NCBI RefSeq assembly: GCF_022968395.1
Contig: NZ_JALJQZ010000021.1
Coordinates: 1 to 64,000, forward strand
Direction: 5' to 3'
DNA from: Affinirhizobium lemnae
GTDB lineage: Bacteria > Pseudomonadota > Alphaproteobacteria > Rhizobiales > Rhizobiaceae
Length of the DNA: 64,000 nt
The translations under genes and the position numbers were made by a program. This document shows, piece after piece, positions 57,406 through 64,000 of this stretch. Position 1 is the first letter of the stretch; each line of letters begins with the position of its first letter. The notes beneath the pieces are model-generated. The model had not been told where the DNA came from, searched no databases, and was given only the letters and a program-made list of their open reading frames with translations.

Positions 57406-57480
57406 TGCCAAATCGGCCTCGGGCGGCATTGTAACCGCGCGAGGCCAAGCCCATATCGTGTCCGCAAAGGAGGACGCTGC

Positions 57481-57729
57481 ATGGAAGGTCTCGGTTTCTT
57501 CGGAACCATTATCATTGGCGGTCTGGCCGGCTGGCTGGCAGGCATGCTGATGAATCTGCGCTTCGGCGTATTCATGAATATCGTGATAGGTGTAGTGGGG
57601 GCAGCTTTAGCCACTGCGATCCTGGAACGGGCAGGCATTTGGGTCGAGCCCGGCGCCTGGGGTGGCCTCGTAAGCGGTTTCCTTGGTGCCTGCGGTCTGC
57701 TATTCGTCGCAAAACTTGTGAGACGCTAG
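57481..57729 (+). CDS. GlsB/YeaQ/YmgE family membrane protein
   Basis: An 82-residue protein with three hydrophobic segments and Gly-rich loops ([38 protein letters not shown]), typical of transglycosylase-associated stress proteins. Function unclear; inner membrane. AGGAGG lies before the ATG. Between lpdA and lipA. Confidence 0.85.
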   Translation: MEGLGFFGTIIIGGLAGWLAGMLMNLRFGVFMNIVIGVVGAALATAILERAGIWVEPGAWGGLVSGFLGACGLLFVAKLVRR

Positions 57730-57748
57730 CCTAAGAAAGCAATTTACA

Positions 57749-58723
57749 ATGGTCACTATTCTTGATCGCATGTCCGGTGATGATGCCAAGCGTGTTCGCC
57801 ATCCGGAGAAGGCGCATCGCCCGGATACCGAGGTCATGCGCAAGCCCGAATGGATCCGCGTGAAGGCGCCCACGTCCAAGGGCTATCAGGAAACGCGGGA
57901 GCTTGTGCGTAGCCACAAGCTGGTGACTGTGTGCGAAGAGGCGGGTTGTCCCAATATCGGCGAGTGCTGGGATAAAAAGCATGCCACTTTCATGATCATG
58001 GGCGAGATTTGCACGCGCGCCTGTGCATTCTGCAACGTGGCAACCGGCAAGCCAAATGCGCTTGACCTCGAAGAGCCTGCCAATGTCGCCAAGGCCGTCA
58101 AGCAGATGGGGCTTAGCCACGTCGTGATCACCTCGGTGGATCGTGACGATCTGGATGATGGTGGTGCCGAACATTTCGAAAAGGTCATTTGGGCCATTCG
58201 TGAGGCTTCTCCTTCGACGACGATCGAAATCCTGACACCTGACTTCCTCAAGAAGCCGGGAGCTCTGGAGCGAGTAGTAGCCGCCAAGCCGGACGTATTC
58301 AACCATAACCTCGAGACGGTTCCGGGCAACTACTTGACGGTCCGCCCGGGCGCGCGCTACTTCCACTCCATTCGCTTGTTGCAGCGTGTGAAGGAGTTGG
58401 ATCCAACCATGTTCACGAAGTCCGGTATCATGGTTGGGCTGGGCGAGGAGCGCAACGAAGTTTTGCAGTTGATGGATGATCTGCGTACAGCAGACGTCGA
58501 TTTCCTCACGATCGGCCAGTATCTTCAGCCGACGCGTAAGCACCATAAGGTCGAGAAATTCATTACTCCTGAAGAGTTCAAATCTTATGAGACCGTGGCC
58601 TATTCGAAGGGCTTCCTGATGGTTTCATCCAGCCCCCTAACGCGCTCTTCGCATCATGCTGGTGATGACTTCGCGCGTCTGCGTGAGGCGCGTGCAAGAA
58701 AATTGCTTGCTGCTGCGGAGTAG
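57749..58723 (+). CDS. lipA: lipoyl synthase
   Basis: A radical-SAM enzyme that inserts sulfur into octanoyl groups on E2 proteins. The 324 residues have the auxiliary cluster [12 protein letters not shown], the radical-[11 protein letters not shown], and the terminal [15 protein letters not shown] with the third-cluster serine. It supplies lipoate for the pdhB/pdhC lipoyl domains upstream. Confidence 0.96.
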   Translation: MVTILDRMSGDDAKRVRHPEKAHRPDTEVMRKPEWIRVKAPTSKGYQETRELVRSHKLVTVCEEAGCPNIGECWDKKHATFMIMGEICTRACAFCNVATGKPNALDLEEPANVAKAVKQMGLSHVVITSVDRDDLDDGGAEHFEKVIWAIREASPSTTIEILTPDFLKKPGALERVVAAKPDVFNHNLETVPGNYLTVRPGARYFHSIRLLQRVKELDPTMFTKSGIMVGLGEERNEVLQLMDDLRTADVDFLTIGQYLQPTRKHHKVEKFITPEEFKSYETVAYSKGFLMVSSSPLTRSSHHAGDDFARLREARARKLLAAAE

Positions 58724-58730
58724 GACATGG

Positions 58731-58895
58731 CTACGTAGTGTCGTTCGATGCAGGCGGCGGCGATTGGTTGAACCTTATGGTCCTAGCCTCATCCAAAGCC
58801 ATCCTGATGAGGTATGACAACATAGGTTCCTCAATTTTTTCGGCGATGTCGTCTGCCTTTTTGAGGTGTCTTATCAGTTTAAGTGTATCATCCAT
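58731..58895 (-). CDS. 54-aa conserved-looking small protein
   Basis: Read directly on the minus strand: start ATG at 58893-58895, stop TAG at 58731-58733. The peptide starts MDDTLKLIRHLKKADDIAEK and continues IEEPMLSYLIRMALDEA, then a Pro/Ser tail. It has a clear amphipathic helical pattern and resembles many short rhizobial proteins with a conserved LSYLIRMAL-x-EA phrase that I recall. No family name can be given. It has no strong ribosome site. It is convergent with lipA. Confidence 0.6.
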   Translation of the reverse strand: MDDTLKLIRHLKKADDIAEKIEEPMLSYLIRMALDEARTIRFNQSPPPASNDTT

Positions 58896-59060
58896 ACTGC
58901 CATATGCCGATTTCGAAGAGTCTGGGGAGGGGCAGGTGTCAGCTCAGGCTTGAGCCTGATCCACCTTGATCATGGCTAATTAGAGGTATCGGCCGATGTT
59001 TCAACTGATCGCGGCGAACTGTCACTTGTCTTGAAGCCTATCCGATATTAGCTGAACAAC

Positions 59061-59525
59061 ATGCCAAAGTTTGAAAACCACCGTGCCGTTCGCCATTCCC
59101 CCAAAAATATGTTCGCGCTTGTCGCAGACGTTGAGAAGTATCCGCAGTTTCTTCCACTCTGCGAAGCCTTGTCGGTGCGTTCGAGCAAAGAGCGCGATGG
59201 TAAGACGTTACTGGTTGCTGACATGACCGTTGGCTATAAAGCGATCCGCGAAACCTTCACCACGCAGGTGCTACTCAATCCAGCCGAGTTGGTGATCGAT
59301 GTGAAATACATCGAAGGTCCGTTCAAGTATCTGGACAATCAATGGCGCTTCCGGGAATCGCCGGAGGGCTGCATTGTTGACTTCCTGATCGACTACGAGT
59401 TCAAAAGCAGGATTCTCGGCGCTGTCATGGGTTCCATGTTTGATCGCGCATTCCGCATGTTTGCTGAAGCGTTCGAAGCGCGTGCTGACAAGGTGTATCA
59501 GGCCGATAATTCCGCAAGCAGTTGA
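59061..59525 (+). CDS. type II toxin-like RatA / COQ10 family protein
   Basis: A 154-residue START-like protein: FENHRAVRHSPKNMFALVADVEKYPQFLPLCEALSVRSS followed by a beta-rich lipid-binding fold and VDFLIDYEFKSRILGAVMGSMFDRAFRMFAEAFEARA. In alphaproteobacteria this family acts as a ubiquinone-binding COQ10-like protein; the toxin annotation from E. coli RatA is less apt. The gene end overlaps the convergent cinA gene. Confidence 0.87.
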   Translation: MPKFENHRAVRHSPKNMFALVADVEKYPQFLPLCEALSVRSSKERDGKTLLVADMTVGYKAIRETFTTQVLLNPAELVIDVKYIEGPFKYLDNQWRFRESPEGCIVDFLIDYEFKSRILGAVMGSMFDRAFRMFAEAFEARADKVYQADNSASS

Positions 59526-59995
59526 AGTGCGGTCGTAACCGTCGCCAGTCTCACTTCTGTTCGTCCGATATCGCTGTACTGCATTTCCCTGTGGATCATG
59601 CGACCATCCCGATGAACGGCGCAGAGGTGGACCAAGCCAACTGGCTTTTCCGGCGTCGCCCCACCCGGTCCGGCGATTCCTGTTACGGCAACGGACAGAT
59701 GTGAATTGGAGCGGATGAGTGCGCCCTTGGCCATCTGCAAGGCGGTTTCGCGCGAAACGGCGCCGAATTGCTGCAAGGTCTCTGCTGTAACACCCAGCAT
59801 ATCCATTTTTGCATCGTTGCTGTAGGTGATGAAGCCCCGATCAACAACAGCGGAAGAACCGGCGATTTCCGTCAATGCGGCACCGATCAGACCGCCCGTG
59901 CAGCTCTCGGCGGTCGCAATTCTGGTCCGGCGGTAAGAATTCAGCTCGATCACTAACCTCGCAAGTTCGACAATTTCCTGGGGCATCTGGTTCAT
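59498..59995 (-). CDS. CinA carboxy-terminal domain protein (nicotinamide-nucleotide amidohydrolase)
   Basis: A 165-residue PncC-type enzyme that deamidates NMN. Motifs: [21 protein letters not shown] with the catalytic Ser, [21 protein letters not shown]. It lacks the amino-terminal MoCF domain of full CinA, a common stand-alone form. The ATG overlaps the stop of ispDF in ATGA. Confidence 0.9.
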   Translation of the reverse strand: MNQMPQEIVELARLVIELNSYRRTRIATAESCTGGLIGAALTEIAGSSAVVDRGFITYSNDAKMDMLGVTAETLQQFGAVSRETALQMAKGALIRSNSHLSVAVTGIAGPGGATPEKPVGLVHLCAVHRDGRMIHREMQYSDIGRTEVRLATVTTALQLLAELSA

Positions 59996-61197
59996 TCCTC
60001 AATGACCCCGTAAACCACGGTCGCTGTCGCGATTGCCGCGATGCCTTCCTTGCGGCCAATGAAGCCAATTTTCTCGTTGGTGGTCGCCTTAACAGAGCAC
60101 CGATCGATCGAGATTGCCAATATTTCCGACAGGTTCTGGCGCATGGCGTCGCGATGGGGAGCGACTTTTGGTGCTTCTGCAATCAAGGAGATGTCGGCAT
60201 TGGTGATGATGCCGCCTTTTCCACGGACAATCTCCGCCGCGTGCGCCAGAAAAATCCGAGAGGCAGCGCCTTTCCATTGCGGATCTGACGGAGGGAAATG
60301 GTCGCCGATATCACCTGCGCCGCATGTTGCCAGAAGCGCGTCCGTCAAGGCATGCAATGCAACGTCCGCATCCGAATGACCGCTGAGCTTTTGGTCATGC
60401 GGAATGAACACACCGCAAAGCTTGACCCCGTCGCCCGGAACAAGCTGATGTACATCATAGCCGTTTCCGGTCCGGACATCGGGGAATCGTTCCTGAGTCT
60501 TGAGCTTGGCATCTGCCATTGCAATATCCTGTGCGGTGGTTAGCTTCACGTTGCTTGATGTGCCAGGGCAAAGCCTCACGGCTATTCCGGCCCATTCTGC
60601 GATGGAAGCATCGTCGGTAAAATCTGTCCTGCCGCTCGTCGCAGCAGCCTCATGAGCGGTAAGAATCGCTTCGAAGCGAAACCCTTGCGGCGTTTGCGCG
60701 CCATAGAGGTTTGCCCGGGGCAACGTCTCCTCAACGACGCCGGATGCATCTGCCCGCTTCAATGTGTCTGTCACCGCTATTGCGGGAAGAACGCCGGCTG
60801 CGCCCTCTGCAAGAATGTCTGCGATGGAATCGAGCAACTGATGCTCGACAAAGGGACGGGCCGCGTCGTGAATCATGACATGTGTGACGCCTGATCCCTT
60901 CAATGCATTCAAGCCGGCCAGGACGGACATCTGACGCGTCGCACCGCCTATGACCGAGTTTATGCGGTTAGCATTACTGAGGTCATCAATTGCTGTGGCG
61001 AACAAGTCGGTATCATCCGGATGAATGACAGCAATAATTGAGACGACCTGATGGCTTGGCTGCCACGTAAGAAATGCATTCAAGGTGTGATGAATGACGG
61101 GCAGCCCACCGATGGACCGGTATTGCTTGGGCCCTTGCTCAGGCGCGCCGGCACGCTCGCCACGGCCTGCTGCCACAATAACAACGCCGATCCTCAT
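59992..61197 (-). CDS. ispDF: bifunctional IspD/IspF (MEP pathway)
   Basis: A fusion of 2-C-methylerythritol 4-phosphate cytidylyltransferase (residues about 1-225; [13 protein letters not shown] near the start, IHDAARPFV) and MECDP synthase (about 245-401; [13 protein letters not shown] and [32 protein letters not shown]). Fusion is typical of alphaproteobacteria. Start chosen at 61197; 61215 would add six residues. Coupled to cinA; divergent from dusB. Confidence 0.93.
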   Translation of the reverse strand: MRIGVVIVAAGRGERAGAPEQGPKQYRSIGGLPVIHHTLNAFLTWQPSHQVVSIIAVIHPDDTDLFATAIDDLSNANRINSVIGGATRQMSVLAGLNALKGSGVTHVMIHDAARPFVEHQLLDSIADILAEGAAGVLPAIAVTDTLKRADASGVVEETLPRANLYGAQTPQGFRFEAILTAHEAAATSGRTDFTDDASIAEWAGIAVRLCPGTSSNVKLTTAQDIAMADAKLKTQERFPDVRTGNGYDVHQLVPGDGVKLCGVFIPHDQKLSGHSDADVALHALTDALLATCGAGDIGDHFPPSDPQWKGAASRIFLAHAAEIVRGKGGIITNADISLIAEAPKVAPHRDAMRQNLSEILAISIDRCSVKATTNEKIGFIGRKEGIAAIATATVVYGVIEE

Positions 61198-61382
61198 GTT
61201 TGCCGCCCATCGCACATTGCTTTTCAGTTCATCCTCTGATTGACACCGCAGAACTACAGCTTCAAATCCCTATTTTCCAGCCTCGCGCCCATAAATGACG
61301 CATTCGCGAAAACGCTCTTGGCAAAACCTAAATCAATGAATAAAAATAGGGCAGAAATTTCCGATGCCCGAAAGATCATCAA

Positions 61383-62381
61383 TTGAGTCCATTCAATCCC
61401 GCAGCGCCATTCTCCATCGGACCGGTCGAGATCCGGAACCGGATCGTGCTTGCTCCGATGTCGGGCGTGACGGATCTCCCGTACAGGCAACTTGCCTGGC
61501 GCTATGGCGCAGGACTGGTCGTGACGGAAATGGTCGCGAGCCGGGAACTCGTCCATAACAAGGGTGAATCCTGGGAGAGGCTGAAAAGTACCGGCATTCG
61601 CCCACATATGGTGCAGCTGGCAGGCCGCGAGGCGCACTGGATGGCCGAAGCCGCCCGGATTGTCGAGGGCGAGGGAGCTGACATCATCGATATCAATATG
61701 GGCTGTCCCGCAAAGAAGGTGACCGGTGGATATTCCGGTTCTGCCCTCATGCGGGATCCAGACCATGCACTGAGCCTTGTGGAAGCTGTGGTTAGTGCTG
61801 TTCGCGTGCCCGTCACAGTCAAGATGCGGTTGGGCTGGGATGAAAATTCGCTCAACGCGCCCCTGATCGCAAAGCGAGCGCAGGACGCCGGGGTGGCAAT
61901 GATTACCGTGCACGGGCGGACACGGATGCAGTTTTACGAAGGTCGTGCGGACTGGTCCGCCATTCACGCGGTTCGGGACGTTCTTCACATTCCGCTTGTG
62001 GCCAATGGCGATGTCGAGACAGCAGACGACGTGCAGAACATCGTGGCAGCATCCGGTGCGGATGCTGTTATGACTGGGCGAGGCACGCAGGGTCGTCCTT
62101 GGCATGCAGGCGTTCTTGCTGGTGCCCGGGAGCCTGATGTCCGCGAAAAGGCGTCGGTTGCCTGCGAACACTACGAGATGATGCTTGCGTTCTATGGGCG
62201 GGAGGCTGGTCTGCGCCATGCCCGCAAACATGTCGGCTGGTATATCGATCGCAACACGATCGGCGTCCCGGGAGATGTAAAAGCGAACCTAATGACAGAG
62301 AGTGATCCTGCTCGTGTCGTAAGGGTGTTGGAAGACGTAATGATCAAAGGCGCGGTTCCTGCGCGTAGGGAGGCCGCATGA
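61383..62381 (+). CDS. dusB: tRNA-dihydrouridine synthase DusB (NifR3)
   Basis: A flavoenzyme, 332 residues if it begins at the TTG at 61383 (no ATG or GTG is available in frame before the conserved [26 protein letters not shown]). The active-site Cys is in [15 protein letters not shown]. Dus enzymes reduce uridines in tRNA D-loops. The nifR3-ntrB-ntrC operon is conserved in rhizobia. Its stop overlaps the ntrB start in ATGA. TTG start with a weak ribosome site suggests modest translation. Confidence 0.93.
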   Translation: MSPFNPAAPFSIGPVEIRNRIVLAPMSGVTDLPYRQLAWRYGAGLVVTEMVASRELVHNKGESWERLKSTGIRPHMVQLAGREAHWMAEAARIVEGEGADIIDINMGCPAKKVTGGYSGSALMRDPDHALSLVEAVVSAVRVPVTVKMRLGWDENSLNAPLIAKRAQDAGVAMITVHGRTRMQFYEGRADWSAIHAVRDVLHIPLVANGDVETADDVQNIVAASGADAVMTGRGTQGRPWHAGVLAGAREPDVREKASVACEHYEMMLAFYGREAGLRHARKHVGWYIDRNTIGVPGDVKANLMTESDPARVVRVLEDVMIKGAVPARREAA

Positions 62382-63478
62382 GCCCGCAAGCAACCGACAA
62401 ACTGGCCATGGCGGTTTTGAATTCAGTTCAGAACCCAGTGATCATGGTCGATCAGGAAGGGCGGATCGTTTTCGCAAACTGGGAGGCCGAAGCTTTTTTC
62501 GGCGCCAGCGCAACGCATCTCGCCAAGAACAAGATCTCAACCTTCATTCCTTTTGGCAGCCCGCTTCTGGCTTTGATCGATCAGGTGCGGGAGCGTCGTG
62601 CGCCGGTCAACGAATACCGTGTCGATCTCTCATCTCCGCGTCTTGGCCAGGAAAAGCTGGTGGACCTGTATGTCGCGCCTGTGGTGACGGATCCGGCCTG
62701 TGTCGTCATTGTGTTTCAGGAAAGAAGCATGGCGGACAAGATCGACCGTCAGCTGACCCACCGGGCAGCGGCACGGTCTGTAACAGGCCTAGCATCCATG
62801 CTTGCGCATGAGATCAAGAATCCGCTTTCTGGCATCCGCGGTGCGGCCCAGTTGCTCGAAACATCGGTCGCAGACGATGATCGTGCGCTGACCCGATTGA
62901 TCTGTGATGAAACCGATCGGATCGTTTCGCTAGTGGATCGGATGGAAGTGTTTTCGGATGAACGTCCTGTGGACCGGGTTCCGCTCAACATTCACTCCGT
63001 ACTCGATCACGTAAAGGCTGTGGCGAAGGCCGGTTTCGCGCGCGATATCAAGATCAGCGAAAACTATGATCCCTCGCTCCCGTCCGTTTATGCAAACCGT
63101 GATCAACTCGTGCAGGTGTTTCTCAATCTGATCAAAAACGCTGCCGAAGCGATTGGCGACCAGCAGGATGGCGAGATCATGCTGACCACTGCCTATCGGC
63201 CAGGTATTCGCCTCTCCGTCGCCGGTACGCGGGAAAAGATCTCTCTTCCACTGGAGTTCTGTGTCATCGACAACGGACCGGGCGTGCCGAGTGATCTTCT
63301 GCCCCATCTGTTCGATCCATTCATTACCACGAAAACCAACGGCTCGGGCCTCGGCCTTGCGCTTGTCGCAAAGATCATCGGTGGCCATGGCGGTATCGTC
63401 GAATGCGACAGCCAGGCGCGCCGGACGGTCTTTCGCGTACTCATGCCCATGCACAAGGGAGATGACCTTCAGGCTTGA
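62378..63478 (+). CDS. ntrB: nitrogen regulation sensor histidine kinase NtrB
   Basis: A cytoplasmic kinase of 366 residues. A PAS domain (about 12-90, [24 protein letters not shown]) is followed by the phospho-acceptor His in [20 protein letters not shown]-box [10 protein letters not shown], and G-boxes DNGPGVP and GSGLGLALV. No TM segment. It phosphorylates NtrC under nitrogen limitation, controlled by PII. Coupled to dusB. Confidence 0.95.
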   Translation: MSPQATDKLAMAVLNSVQNPVIMVDQEGRIVFANWEAEAFFGASATHLAKNKISTFIPFGSPLLALIDQVRERRAPVNEYRVDLSSPRLGQEKLVDLYVAPVVTDPACVVIVFQERSMADKIDRQLTHRAAARSVTGLASMLAHEIKNPLSGIRGAAQLLETSVADDDRALTRLICDETDRIVSLVDRMEVFSDERPVDRVPLNIHSVLDHVKAVAKAGFARDIKISENYDPSLPSVYANRDQLVQVFLNLIKNAAEAIGDQQDGEIMLTTAYRPGIRLSVAGTREKISLPLEFCVIDNGPGVPSDLLPHLFDPFITTKTNGSGLGLALVAKIIGGHGGIVECDSQARRTVFRVLMPMHKGDDLQA

Positions 63479-63510
63479 AGGTCGCTGCTGAACACGACAG
63501 GAAGTTTGAA

Positions 63511-64000
63511 ATGACTGCTACCATCCTTGTCGCAGATGACGATGCGGCCATCCGGACCGTATTGAACCAGGCGCTGACACGTGCCGGTTACGACGTGCGC
63601 ATCACCTCGAACGCTGCCACGCTGTGGCGCTGGATTTCAGCAGGCGAGGGTGATCTAGTCGTGACCGACGTTGTCATGCCGGATGAGAACGCTTTCGATC
63701 TGCTTCCGCGCATCAAGAAGTCACGCCCCGATCTGCCGGTTCTGGTCATGAGCGCGCAGAACACATTCATGACCGCCATCAAGGCATCGGAGAAGGGCGC
63801 CTACGATTATCTTCCGAAGCCGTTCGACCTGACCGAATTGATTGCCATCATCGGGCGGGCGCTTTCCGAGCCGAAGCGCAAGCCAGCCAAGCTGGATGAC
63901 GACATGCAGGACGGCATGCCGCTGGTCGGCCGCTCGGCTGCGATGCAGGAAATCTACCGCGTTCTGGCCCGACTCATGCAGACGGACCTGACGTTGATGA
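63511..64000 (+). CDS. ntrC: nitrogen regulation response regulator NtrC, 5' part
   Basis: The frame starts at ATG 63511 and runs off the window end. The 163 visible residues hold the receiver domain: acidic pair ADDD (9-11), phospho-acceptor D53 in [11 protein letters not shown], conserved K103 in LPKPFDL. Next comes a linker and [18 protein letters not shown], the start of the sigma54-activator AAA+ domain. Located 32 bp after ntrB. Confidence 0.95.
   Translation, partial: MTATILVADDDAAIRTVLNQALTRAGYDVRITSNAATLWRWISAGEGDLVVTDVVMPDENAFDLLPRIKKSRPDLPVLVMSAQNTFMTAIKASEKGAYDYLPKPFDLTELIAIIGRALSEPKRKPAKLDDDMQDGMPLVGRSAAMQEIYRVLARLMQTDLTLM

Noticed and set aside
55933-57429. 498-codon minus-strand open frame opposite lpdA
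   Set aside because: Antisense to a certain lpdA; composition and lack of motifs mark it as a shadow.
58738-58953. 71-codon plus frame after lipA
   Set aside because: Composition looks random and it is antisense to the more convincing 54-aa gene.

Overview
The window reads as chromosome of an alphaproteobacterium of the Rhizobiaceae (Agrobacterium/Rhizobium type). This rests on gene content and order: aapJQMP, the rpsB-tsf-pyrH-frr-uppS-cdsA-rseP-bamA-lpxD-fabZ-lpxA-lpxI-lpxB run, LpxI instead of LpxH, a fused ispDF, a dusB-ntrB-ntrC operon, an E1-beta carrying a lipoyl domain, and a GTTC-N7-GTTC LexA box. No species call is possible from the sequence alone.

Layout. 1-61: the last codons of an IS630-type transposase. 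445-4720 (minus): general amino acid ABC transporter aapJQMP. 5-10.4 kb: metC, an FAD monooxygenase, a zinc-finger protein, an alpha/beta hydrolase, cysE, DUF3126 and a phasin. 10.6-13.5 kb: clpS-clpA. 13.6-14.7 kb: azlC/azlD-like exporter pair. 14.8-17.7 kb (minus): ridA-GDPD-GNAT-HIT operon. 17.8-19 kb: an EipB-like periplasmic protein and a small secreted protein. 19.3-32.4 kb: a long plus-strand cluster for translation factors, phospholipid synthesis, outer-membrane assembly and lipid A. 32.5-37.3 kb: gltA, comEC and lexA. 46.6-63.5 kb: VOC protein, UbiC-like exported protein, kdsA, eno, ftsB, pdhABC, an SGNH esterase, lpdA, lipA, a COQ10-like protein, cinA, ispDF, dusB, ntrB and the 5' part of ntrC.

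The unusual part is 37.4-46.5 kb. It is a compact Mu-like transposable element bounded by recognisable imperfect terminal inverted repeats (27 of 31 aligned bases match). It carries a CI-type repressor, a small DNA-binding protein, a MuA transposase split into two overlapping reading frames, a MuB ATPase, GemA, a two-helix membrane protein, a Mor-like activator with two HTH segments, a full-length major capsid protein (gpT) and a protease/scaffold (gpI), and a small Cys/HTH protein. It has no terminase, portal, tail or lysis genes. The capsid gene is translationally coupled to the activator and precedes the protease, the reverse of Mu. About 360 nt before the activator is packed with hairpins. 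None of these genes is visibly broken, so this may be a minimal capsid-encoding Mu-type element rather than ordinary prophage debris; a neat internal deletion is the main alternative.

The element sits about 50 bp beyond the lexA operator and, judged from remembered rhizobial gene order, at a synteny break: moeA-moaC-trpCD-tpiA-secG-pyrG, expected between lexA and kdsA, are absent, and no 5-bp target duplication was found. Two things were read directly that a length-filtered ORF search would miss: a 54-aa minus-strand gene at 58731-58895 and the 3' tip of the IS630 transposase at 2-61.
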